A stretch of 64,000 nt of DNA. Source: Artocarpus heterophyllus. Its lineage: Eukaryota > Streptophyta > Magnoliopsida > Rosales > Moraceae. Made by a program: the position numbers and the translations under genes. Below, one piece after another: positions 1 through 21,012 of this stretch (its first letter is position 1; every line of letters begins with the position of its first letter). The notes beneath the pieces were generated by a model. The model was given only the letters and a program-made list of their open reading frames with translations, made no database searches and had not been told where the DNA came from. The stretch spans positions 25,154,281 through 25,218,280 of the forward strand of contig CM046338.1 in the NCBI GenBank assembly GCA_025403435.1, in the 5' to 3' direction.

Positions 1-70
1 GGGAGGCTACTTGGGGAGCCTCCACGTGGATTTGCCTCCAATGAAAGAGCGTGTCTCCCAGGAGTTGAAA

Positions 71-148
71 GAGGGTCTAAAGGTGTCCCCCAGGTACCAA
101 TCTATCCAATTGGTTGGATTGGTACCTGGGAAACACCCTAAGACCCTC
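71..148. repeat. long imperfect inverted repeat (hairpin)
   Basis: Two 32-base arms (71-102 and 117-148) are reverse complements with about 4 mismatches. They are separated by a 14-base loop that is itself partly palindromic (CCAATTGG at the centre). The arms share the block CAGGTACCAATC and its complement. It could be a cruciform, a MITE end or part of a retroelement. No coding frame runs through it convincingly. Confidence 0.8.
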
Positions 149-216
149 TTATTTAAGAGGATATGGGTTTAACTCTCAAGGGATGCGCTTCTTCACTGGA
201 AGCAAAAATCCGAGCT

Positions 217-305
217 GGGTCTCTCCCTGAGCAGGGGCCCTCTCCTCCACAATACGTAGGAGGGGTCCACCACCCGAGCCGAGGTCTCTCCCTAGGCAGG
301 GGCCC
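217..305. repeat. GC-rich direct repeat pair
   Basis: A 24-base block built on TCTCTCCCTNNGCAGGGGCCC occurs at 217-240 and again at 282-305 with only a few changes, 65 bases apart. It sits in a GC-rich patch (about 180-345) unlike the AT-rich DNA that follows. It may be the edge of a mobile element cut by the window start. I do not consider the 71-residue open frame across it a gene. Confidence 0.6.
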
Positions 306-2360
306 ACTCGGGGGTCGAGTATCCCATCCGTCAGGCTCCGGTTGGGGATCTCAACACCTCAACAACCACAGAAAGTAGAAGTTGATAGACAAAATATTAC
401 CCGCTAGTAAGTACTTTTTGAAATTTTTACGGCCATAATATGTTCAGCAAAATTTTGTCCAAAGGCTCTTCCCCTGCATCTCTAAGAAGCACTTGCTGCC
501 CTTCAACTCCTAAGACGACTTTGCCATGAAGGTCGATTTGTGCACTTCTTTTTTATAAAGTAATAATTAAGTTCTACAATTTAACATCTTACGTCGGTAA
601 ATTTCATACTATCAAAGAATTGACACATTTTTCGAGCTCATGCGGGCCAAATCTTTGTGCTCACCCAAGCACCATCCTATTTCTTTCCATTACCGCCTAA
701 GAGAAGCGAAGAGAAGTGACATTTTACTCCTTGGGAGAGCGGTACGAACTCTGTAATTTTAACCCGCAAATAGTGTAAGTAAAAAGATACTATACTGTAA
801 AACTCTCACGTGCTACAACATATGGTTCACACTCTAAACAATCTTCTCTCAAACACAATCTCTTTTTCAAGTGGGACAAAGTCGTTCAAAAAAAGCCCAC
901 AAAACGTACATTGCACATTCTTGTCCATATGCTATGAAATCACTCTGTACATATACAACAAATCTTGCTCACCAAAACGAGGCCAAATTTGAAATCTCCT
1001 TCTTCTCGAACTTCAATTCAAGGGTCCCAATCTCAAGAGAACAAGATGAAAAATGGAAAATGTCGTTATGTTGGCAATTCTTTGTGTAGTTCATCTTAGA
1101 GAACATTGAGTCCTTGACTCATCACGCTCATGAACGTGTCCACTGTATATTTGGATGAAAGTCACTACTCACTACTCAATCTGTTAAATTGCTGGTTTCC
1201 TCAAACACAAAAATGGATTATTATGCTCAAATCCTCTCACTAGTTCCTGGACCATTAGCCATAGCACTACAGTACAGTACTCATGAAAAGTCCTGTGCAA
1301 AGTGGGGTGGTCCTATTTCTCAACTTGATGTCAATATCATGCACAAAAATTATATGGTGGAGAATACATACGGCTGTGCTCGTTTCTGAACGTCAGATTG
1401 AGTCGATTGAAAAAATGTACATATTTGATAGAACTTGATTAAAATCTAATGTTTTAAAAATGCTCAGAATTCTGAGAATCTTTTTCCGTATTTTACCGTA
1501 AGATTTCTTGAAAAGAAAAGAAAAGAAAAGAAAAGGTTACTGCACGTGGGGTCCTTTTATCATGAAATACACGTTTTCCATTTCATTTTTTTGGGTGAAA
1601 AGCACACTTAGATAATCACATATGATTTTAAATAGAGGTTTTGAACTCGTCATGATATTAATGAAATTCGGTGTGAATTTATTATTAAGTCTAAACTTTT
1701 GATCTCAATATTAATAAAGTTTGTTGTGAAATTACTGCTAGGTTAAGCTCACAAACACTTTTCCTAAATTATTTGGATACATGCAAACATGGATCTATCC
1801 TTGTAGGTTTCCTATAGAGAATTCGTGCAACCGTATTTAAATGTGATTTGATCATTAAGCGGAAAAAAAAAAAAAAAGAGAATTTAATAGTATTTTGGTG
1901 GATGTGAAAAGCGGAAGAAGAAAATGGTAAAGGAATTTTTTTTAAAAGAAAACAGATTGTGAGTTGTTTGGCACCAGAAAAAAAAACAAAGAGTAAATTT
2001 AGTTGGCGCCTCAATTCTATTACTTTCAATTTATCCAAAAGTAAAACACTTAGAGAAAACTTTATTCTTTTTATTTTTTTTTTATTTTTTGGGGTAGAAG
2101 AGTAAATTTCACTGGTTGCATGGATAGGAGTATTACCTACTTGTTCTCAATTCCAAGCCAAAATAATTTGGAGCAATTGATGATTTAAACTTTGAACGCT
2201 ATAAAGTTCTCATATGCAATAATGTAAAGCTCTCACATATAATGCTTGAGCTTAAACTTTTCTTGTATGCTACAACATAAAAGTATCGCATGTTATAATG
2301 TTTAAGTTTAAACTCCTTTGTCAAACACCTTAAAAATAATCATTCAATTATCATCTATCT

Positions 2361-2536
2361 TTTTTCCTTTCTATTATACTCTACAAGACCAAAGAAAAAA
2401 AAAATAAAACTCCCTTTTTTATTCATGATTTCTATTCTCATGTTTTCTTTTTTCCTTTCTATTATACTCTACAAGACCAAAGAAAAAAAAAATAAAACTT
2501 CCTTTTTTATTCATGATTTCTATTCTCATGTTTTCT
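2361..2536. repeat. 88-bp tandem duplication
   Basis: A unit beginning TTCCTTTCTATTATACTC recurs 88 bases later almost unchanged, including its A-run and the segment TTCATGATTTCTATTCTCATG. The near-identity implies a recent local duplication, or an assembly duplication. Confidence 0.85.
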
Positions 2537-4479
2537 TCTCTTCTTGTCAAACGGTGAACAAAACATTTCAGGTCACAAAAAATCTCATTCAAAACTTTTT
2601 TTTTTAATTTGAAGTGGAGGATTTAAACTCTTCACGTTTAAGTGGAGTCAGGTATGGTTTTATCCTTAAGTTATACCTGCAATCACCAATTCAAAACTTT
2701 TGACCCACAAAAGAAAAAATAATACTTCTTTCCTTTTATTTATGGACATTTAGGGCATGTTTGATAGGAAAGAGAGATGTAAGGAAGGAGAGGGGTGAAG
2801 GGAGAGCTCTAATATTTTGTTTGGTTGGAAGGATAGAAAGAGGGAGAAGAGAGGTGGAGGGAGACCCTCTTTCAGGCCCACTATTTTGAACATATTTAGT
2901 TATTTATCTTTTTAACTTTGCCTCATTTTTATCAAATAACATAAAAAATAACTATAATTTTCTTTATTCTCCATATTTTCTATCTTTGCCACTTTTTCTA
3001 TCTTTTTTTTTTTTTTCTCTATCTCTCCTGTTAAACGGAGCCTTGGTGGCACTTGGATTGTTTGAAAGTTTTCACCACTTATAAAGGTATTAATCATTTT
3101 TCCATCAGTGCTACACTAAGGCAATATCATCATGAAAATCCCATTTAAAAATTTTCTCCACCACTAACTCTGTCGTGTGTTTTCCGTTTTGTTTTGTGTA
3201 TAAATTATTTGCATAAATGAAAATACTTGAAAATGAAATTACATGAAAATGAAATTACTTGAAATTGTTTAGACAATTTTTGATTATTAAAAAAATAAGA
3301 GATACCAGTTTTGTTGGTCCAACCTTGAATAAGAATCTTGTTTGGTCCAAATGACGTTTTTTCTAAGGTAGTGTTAAAACATGTGGGCCCACTTCTAACT
3401 TGTTTTTGTACTAGGTGGACTGAGAAAGATACATCATTTATTGAACAAAAGCGGCGCTTTAATGTAACACCGTAGGTACACCATGTGACTGTCCTTACAT
3501 ATCCACTGTTGTTTATTCGAGAAAAAAATAATTCAAAAACGAAAAGGGGTGAAAATTTTCAAATGAATAAAAGAATGCTTCATTGAATCCAACGAGATGA
3601 ACAATAAAATAAAGGAAATACCTAAAATATGCATTTTCTATGAATACCATTTTGCCCCTTTTATTGTTAAAGCTCAAAACAATCATGTGTTTTGCTAAAA
3701 TATAACTTTTACCCTCCTTATTAATAAAATGCCTAAAAGACCCCTGTGTGTTTCAAAATCATACTTATAATACCCCTTAAGCTATTAATGTTTTAAAATT
3801 TTTAAGATTGTCCTTCCAAATATATATTAAACTGAAAGGTCGTTTTGTATATGTGTGTTTTTGTTTCCAATGAGTTTGTTTTTTAACTTTTGATTAAACT
3901 TTTTAAAAAACTAAAATTATCATTCTTAATCTTTACTAAATACAATTTAAAACATTATTAAACCAAAATGCGAAACAAAATCAATCTTAGAAGCTAGAAA
4001 TTCTCAAAATAATTGAAGTATTGCTTAGTTAAAATATTTATTTGAACATTTTAGATTACTTTTTTCTTTAATTTTTAAGTCAAGTTATATTTAAAATAAC
4101 ATTTAAAGTATACTGGGTTGTTTATGTGATTTCAATCCGTGCAAGGACTGAAGCAAATTTTAGAACCTTTTTAGGTGTCTTGGAGAGTGGTTTGAACTCT
4201 ATAGTTCAAACTGTAAACATTACAAAATTCTCATATGTTATGAGGGAAAGTTAAAATATGCTATAGTGTAAAGCTCTAGCATGCTATAGTGTATGGTTCA
4301 AACTCTAAATTTTAAACTCTTTTCCTAAATACTTTATATAATGGAAGATTTTACAAGGGTATTTGACAAAATCGGTTCTAACCAAAACTTTTAGTTACTA
4401 CAATGTAAAGCTCTCAATGCTACAATGATAAAAAAAGTGAGCTATAATATAAAATTTTCACATGCTATAGTTTTAAATT

Positions 4480-5805
4480 CAAAAATTTTGGTTTTAACCA
4501 TACTTCTCAAACACCTATATGATAAAGTGTCCATTTTATACAATTTAATAGGAGCTATTCATAGTAGATGTGCGATTTAACTTAGATGATTTAAAATTAT
4601 GTAAGTTGGTATACTTTGAGGGCCAGTTTGATATGTGTGATAGGATAACATTGGATAAAATAGTATTATTTGATTGGATTGAATTGGTATGCATAAAAAA
4701 TGATATGATTAAATTTTATTTAATCTATTCCTATGTTTTGTGTTGCATTTTTACCATATGTTTTTTTTTTGGCAAAAAATTTAAAATAAGGTCAAATCGT
4801 AATTTTTAAAAATTTAGGGGAAAAATAAAATTATTGAAAATATTTAAGCTTCGATAATAATTACATGTTGACCCCTCAATTTTTTTTAAACATTGTTTGA
4901 CCCTAAATTTTATGTTTTTGAAAATTGGTCCTTGAAATTTTTTACAAAGCACAAATGTAGTGTTTAATTTTATGCTTTAATAAGGGATCCCAAAGTTCAT
5001 AATTTTTTTCAAATATATCCTTGAAATTTATTACAATATATAAAATGTTGTGTTTAATCCTATGCTGTAGCAAAAGATAGTCTAATCTCCTTCCAAGAGG
5101 ATTCAAGCATACGCTCGATAAAAGTTTATCCAATTCGATAAAAGTTTTGATTTTAACCATACTTCTCAAACACCCTATATAATAAAGTATCCATTTTATA
5201 CAATTTAATAGGAGCTATTTATAGCATATGTGCGATTTAACTTAGATGATTTAAAATTATGTAAGGTGGAATACTTTGAGGGCCAGTTTGATATGCGTGA
5301 TAGGATAACATTGGATAAGATAGTCTTATTTGATTAGATTGAATTGGAATGCATAAAAAATGATATGATTAAATTTTAGTTAGTCTATTCTTATGTTTCG
5401 TGTTGCATTTTTATGATAGGGTTTTTTGTGCAAAAATTTTAAAAAATAAGGTCAAATTGTAATTTTTTAAAATTTAGGGGAAAATAAAATTATTGAAAAT
5501 ATTTAAGGTTTGATAATAATTACATGTTGCACTCAATTTTTTTTTAAAAAATATAGTTCAGCCCTAAATTTTATGTTTTTGCAAATTGGTCCTTGAAATT
5601 TTTTACAATGTGCAAACATAGTGTTTAATTTTATGCTTTAATACAGGATCCCAAAGTTCATAATTTTTGCAAATAAATCTTTGAAATTTATTACAATGTA
5701 TAAAATGTTGTGTTTAATTCCATGTCGTAGCAAGAGATAGTTTAATCTCCTTCCAAGAGGATTCAAGCATGCACTCGATAAAAGTTTATCTAATTCAATA
5801 TTTTA
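4480..5805. repeat. ~660-bp direct tandem duplication
   Basis: The sequence from about 4490 (TTTTAACCATACTTCTCAAA) repeats from about 5151 with a constant offset of 659-660 bases, up to the shared end block ATTCAAGCAT..CTCGATAAAAG at 5101 and 5761. Each unit contains GAGGGCCAGTTTGATATG. A block resembling its inverted partner (ACCAAACAAGCCCC) lies just after the second unit, so part of the repeat may be a MITE that was duplicated with its flank. Confidence 0.85.
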
Positions 5806-6180
5806 AAAATTTTCATCAAACAAAATATTAAGATTTAATCTAATTCAATTCTTCTTAATTTTGTACACCAAACAAGCCCCGAGAGGGTTTTCTCGACTAC
5901 AACATTAGACTCACCATATAAACATTGTTGGATTTAAATCTTAAGGTGAAGTTTAATAATTAGTGAGGTGCTTTAACATAAAATTTCCTTTTATAAATGC
6001 TTTTTTCTTTGAAAAAAAAAAAGAAGAAAAGAAAAGCTTCCTTGTCTAAGTTTTTGGAAGCACAACAACGTGTGGTCCAGAGGTTGACAAAAATCAGCAC
6101 ATGGGTTGCCGATGCAACTTGAAAGCTCGTTGGTAGTATAATATTTGTTTTTTTTTTTTTTTTTTTGAGTAGGGTTAATA

Positions 6181-6341
6181 GGGTGTTTGGAATGGTGGTG
6201 GGAACCACTTTTACTGTAGCATGTGAGAGTTTTATACTGTAGCATATTTTTTTTATTAGTTACTGTAACATATGAGAGCTTTACACTGTTCATAACTGAG
6301 ATTGTGGTGGAAACTGAGTGATTCCCACCACTGCCAAACAC
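6181..6341. mobile_element. MITE, GTGTTTGG-type ends
   Basis: The left end GGGTGTTTGG and right end CCAAACAC are inverted. The interior carries two inverted copies of the ACTGTARCATRTGAGAG motif around an A/T-rich centre, making a near-palindrome. A TAA follows the right end and one lies two bases before the left end, compatible with a Tourist-like insertion. A related copy lies at about 20434-20592. Confidence 0.6.
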
Positions 6342-7143
6342 TAATCACTTTACATCATTGAAGCGAAACTGGTAGTTAGTAAGAATAAGATGGGGGTCAA
6401 AAAGGAAGACCTTAGGTTTAAAATTTTTACATTAAAAAAAATCATAGACAAAAAGCATAATAAGTGGATCCAACTATTATAAATTTATAATAATGGGTGA
6501 CGGATTTTCTTTCGTCAAATTATTTTTTATCTTTCCAACACATGACTCTTGTCTACTACGGGGAGATTTTAGGATAATCTATTTATTGGAAAAATACTAA
6601 CCATAAATAGTTATTATGCTACCTTCAATAATAATAATAACAACAACAATAATAATAATAATAAGAAGGTGTTTAGAACATAAGTTCAAATTAAGAGTTT
6701 AAATGATTTTGGTTAAAATCATTGTGGTATATAAAAGCGTTATACTATAGTACAGTTTTTATTGATACTGTAGCATATAAGAGTTTTATACTGTAACAAT
6801 TAAAAGTTTTCATTGAAACTAAAAATGCGAAACACCCTTTTAACTCATATGGTAAATGCTGGCGGAGGCACTTATACGTAGCCCCATTCAACTTTTGAAG
6901 TATTGGTTTTTTGCCTATAATTTTTTTTTAAAAAAATTAGTTGTATTCTTGTTTTAGATAAAAAATTATAGTTGTGCTTTTACTAATAAATTGAAATATA
7001 TCATTATGCCTTATCTTTTAGGACAATTATGATTTATGCTTCCACTTAATAATAAAAAAATATAAAAATGTTGTGTGATAAAAATTGTATATTTTACATA
7101 GTACCCTACAAATAAAAATCTACGGCAACGTCACTGATAGTAA

Positions 7144-7263
7144 GGGTCTGTTTGTTTTAATACTCGAATCACGGTTTAAATTATTTTGCTATAGTATTTT
7201 CTCTCACAAAAATTTAAATATTTATTCAAATACTCTGTTCAAATAATCAAACCAAACAAACCC
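7144..7263. mobile_element. 120-bp Tourist-like MITE with TAA target duplication
   Basis: The ends GGGTCTGTTTG and CAAACAAACCC are inverted repeats. The whole 120 bp folds back on itself (AATACTC..GAATCACGG against ATTTGAACAGAGTATT). A TAA trinucleotide flanks it directly on both sides (7141-7143 and 7264-7266), as expected of PIF/Harbinger-derived MITEs. Related copies lie at 25783-25905 and 26612-26862. Confidence 0.78.
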
Positions 7264-8242
7264 TAAATATATACATGGTTGTTGTGGCCTTCTATTTAGT
7301 TTTTTTTTTTAAATTTGTGTGCGTGTTGTTTTTTTTTTTTTTTTTGGGCCAAATTTAGAATTTATAAATGACAACTACATTAGATTTGTTGTCTTGTCAG
7401 TCTGAATAATACACACTACACCAGATGACATTTGAAAAGAGCATAAACTGTATTTATTATGGAGCTTGAATTTCTCTTCTATTATTAAAAAAAAAAGAAT
7501 TTGTCTTCTTTATAAAATTATCTAAAAAAATCCTCCATATTTTTTTAGTAGAATTCATGGTTTCAATAAAATAGTTTTGTTGTATTGATCTTGATTTTTT
7601 TAAGACTCTATATAACATTTATTTCAATTGAATAAAAGATTTTTTAATCAGAAAAAAAGGGGGACCTCAAAATGAGGCTATTAAACCATTTACAATGACG
7701 TACTTATTAATTTAAATACTAATTTTACTCATGAGTCCTGGATGAAAAATCTGACTTGTCACTCTCAATAAATCAATTATTTATCTCTATTGTAATTAAA
7801 GTAATAATTATTTCTCACTTGGTTTTGGCAAAGAAAGGAAAGAAAAACGACAGCTTAGCCCAAGATCATTTGGTATTGTTTTGAAGATGCTTTTGTTTTA
7901 AAAAAATAAAATTTTTTAAGAATTGTATTAAGAGTATTTTTAATTTTTTTAAAAAAATTATGTGAAAATATTTTAAAAAGTTTTAAAAACAAAAACAAAC
8001 GGTACCAGCTTTCATTTATTTTTTCTTTTCTCTTTTTTTTTTCTTTAAATAATTTTTCCTTTTTTTTTTTTGGCTAGTTTTCCACTTCCCCTGAGAGCTC
8101 ACGATTTCAACACAAACACATCACGACGTTTCTCTTTCCCTCTCGTCTTCATTTAATTCTCTATTTATATCTAATTTATCTCATTTCACTCTCTCTCCCT
8201 CACTCACATGCACATGTAGAGAGAGAAAGCGAGAGAAGAGAG

Positions 8243-18211
<9,969 letters not shown>

Positions 18212-21012
18212 CCTTGCTTTTGTTCCATGTGTCTTTTACAAATGTGCTGCAAAAAGGGAGTTCTTTTTGCTGTCTATATACATTGATGGTGATATTGTCT
18301 TGTCCAAGACCCGCAATGAAGAGAAGATGAAAGTTTTGAAGATTTTGGTGTTCTAATACACTTGTAGGACAAGTGTTAGAAGTCTCTGACGAAACTATTA
18401 GCATCCATGTTATTGCCCCGTGGTAGCAACGGAACTGGGAAAAGTATACAAAAAAAAAAAATCATTTGTTTTTCTATTATTCGCATAGTTAGTCATCTCA
18501 GCTCAGTGAATCATTTCTTTCGTGATGAACTGTTGGCACCTATCCTTTAAATATCTTAATTTTACTTCTTGATGTTAAGAGGTACTTTCGAATCTCCTGG
18601 CTCTTTTCACCATCATAGAGGAGAAGGTACTCTGGCATCTAGTCTAGTTAGAAAAGCTTTTGAATTAGATTTAGTTTGATGAATAAGGCCTTAGTTTAGT
18701 TGAAAATCTTTTGAATTCGTTTACTTTTATGAGCATTGATGTTGTTTTTCGAATTCCCACTCCTTGTAAACAGAATAAATAAATTTGCATTTCCTCAATT
18801 GTAAAGTATGATTAACTGTAGAAAAAAAGATAAAGATTCTGATTTGTTGTTCTTTTAGTGTATCCCCTTTGTTAATTTGATCCATGCATTGGGATACTTA
18901 CAGTAAAAAAGACAATTTTGCTCCATCGATAGAGTAGAGTATTTTAGTTGTTGGATGAAGATTTTAAGCTATGTTAAAAATTTACAGTGTGAGATTTAAA
19001 ATTGTTTCTAATAGTAAATTATACTATTAAAAAATTAATTCAAATTATGCTCTATTTGGGATGCAAATTTGCCTTCTTCATCATAAAAATTACAACTGTT
19101 TTGTTTTGTTTTTTTTTTTTTTTGAGAAATGACGGGTTTGTGACGCGACATTTGGTGAGAAGTTCCCCGGCAAAATTATGAAAGGAGAAAAAGAAAAATG
19201 ATTGTGTTGGTTTTGATTATTATAACTTTTAATTACTAGAAGAAATCCATTATTGTTCTTTTGGTCCTGCCAGATCCCGAAATCACTAAGCAATAATCTT
19301 ACGCAATCGATATGTTACATCTATCTTACGCAGCAACACCTTTTCTTTCTTTCATTTAAAAAAAAAAAAAAAAAACACTTTTCTTGTCTTCCGAGCAATG
19401 CTTGTCAAAATGTGTTATTTTCTTGAAAGAGTACTGTGATATTTTTAAAATGATTTATAAAACATTCATCAGAAAAACAATTGATATGTTACATTAATTC
19501 ATACAATAAAATTATAGGGTGTTTGATAAATATGTTTACAACTAATTTTTTAGTTCAAAATTTTTATATTGTAACAACTTTTTTTTTAATGTAACATGTA
19601 AGAGTTTTATATTATTTGAAAATCAAGAAGTTGGTTCTAAATATACTTGTCAAGCTAGACTTTAATTTTTTTTTTCTCTGACAATAAAATCAGACTTGAT
19701 GCATGTAATATTATTATTATTTGAAAAAGATAATATTATTATTTTCAAAATTGAGATTGTGTGTCACTTGATTTAGATATTTGAAAGTAGGTAATATTAT
19801 TACTTTCGAAATTGAGATTATATGCCAATTTTTTTTGATATAAGAGGAAGAGAAATGCCATCACTTTTAAGTAGGTTAAGCGTGATTTGAACCCTCAATT
19901 TTTGGGGTGAAGGGACCTACAACTAACTAAGTTGCCCTCACTTGTCCCAATTTTTTCTTCCTTTAGGACAAAAATAAAGAAAAATTAAATGGGTGTTTTT
20001 ATTATTTTCCGAACACAAGAGGTGATGATATAAGTTGGCCCCCAAAAAAAAAAAGAATTTTCATAAATGAACTTTTTTTATTGATGCTTCAGATGTTTAA
20101 GTTGTGTAAGTGCGACATGACTTATGCATACAATATAGACAATAGTATGTCATAATTGTAACATGAATAAATATAAATCAGATTTTTAAGTGTAACATGA
20201 ATAAAATTTTAAAAGTACTAAATAAGAAGGGTAGTAGCCTGAACTCTTATAGGAGTGGGTCCTATTGTGTGGGTCCCACTTAAGTTAGGCCTGATGGGCC
20301 CTACTCATGTGAGGAGGATGGACCCAAGCAAACTATTTAGACTTTTTTTTAAAATTAATGAGATAGATGGCCATTATATTTAATGAATCAAAATATGACT
20401 TGAATTGGTAAATATTTTACATTTGTTGTAGAGGATGTTTGAAAGTATCTTGGGAACTGTTGGTTACAACCATTTTTATTGTAGCATGTGGGAGCTTTAC
20501 ACTGTAACAAATTTTTTTTATTATTACTGTAGCATGTGAGAGTTTTACACTGTTTATAACTGAATTTATGGTAGAAACTAGCCAAACAATTGGTTAAAAT
20601 AATATTATTAAAATAATTACTATGTATTCACGTAATGTAAAATGTAACAACATTAAAATAATTACTATATAGTTAAAGACGTTTTTAAGTAATGTTTTCC
20701 AAATAAGCAGAGCCCTTTTAGGAGTATCCCATCTGGCATCTATCCAAGCTGATGTGGCAAAAATGAGGGTCAGAAAGAGAATTAAAAAAATAAAATAGAA
20801 TAAGAAAAAACCAGAACGCAGGGAAGAGTAGAGAGCGGAGAAAAGAGAAAGGCACCGTTACTATAGCTGTCATTCGGACCAAAAACCATAACGTTCGTAA
20901 GAGGCAAAACCCCTCCATTTTCCCTTTTTCTAGGGCAAAACCAGGAAAACGCCATTGCTATTCTCTCTCGCCGGAAGGCCGAATTCTTCCGCCGTTTCGG
21001 AGCAGCCAATCC
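18212..21012. other. intergenic region between the channel gene and EFG1
   Basis: The first ~250 bases are the probable 3' untranslated region of the channel gene. The rest is AT-rich with poly-A/T tracts and two MITE copies of the ACTGTAGCATGTGAGAG family (about 19512-19660 and 20434-20592). No gene is seen. The final ~150 bases before 21013 are probably the EFG1 promoter and leader. Confidence 0.55.
20434..20592. mobile_element. MITE related to the 6181-6341 copy
   Basis: The interior repeats TGTAGCATGTGRGAGCTTT and ACTGTAGCATGTGAGAG in inverted arrangement around a T-rich centre. Its outer ends (GATGTTTGAA and CCAAACAATT) are weaker versions of the GTGTTTGG/CCAAACAC ends. The boundaries are approximate. 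Confidence 0.55.

Larger units (their letters stand above)
406..8242. other. gene-free AT-rich intergenic region
   Basis: No gene is supported here. All open frames are short, lack family resemblance and are mostly low-complexity. The stretch holds scattered MITE-like copies sharing the motif ACTGTARCATRTGAGAG (about 715-862, 2160-2335, 4165-4340, 4345-4510, 6181-6341, 6665-6835), an 88-bp tandem duplication near 2.4 kb, a ~660-bp tandem duplication at 4.5-5.8 kb, long A/T runs and an ATAATA/ACAACA microsatellite near 6629. The last 200 bases (8040-8242) are CT-rich and probably form the promoter and leader of the next gene. Confidence 0.6.

Noticed and set aside
163..378. 71-codon open frame at the left edge
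   Set aside because: It spans GC-rich direct repeats, has no recognised family and no splice context; composition explains the lack of stops.
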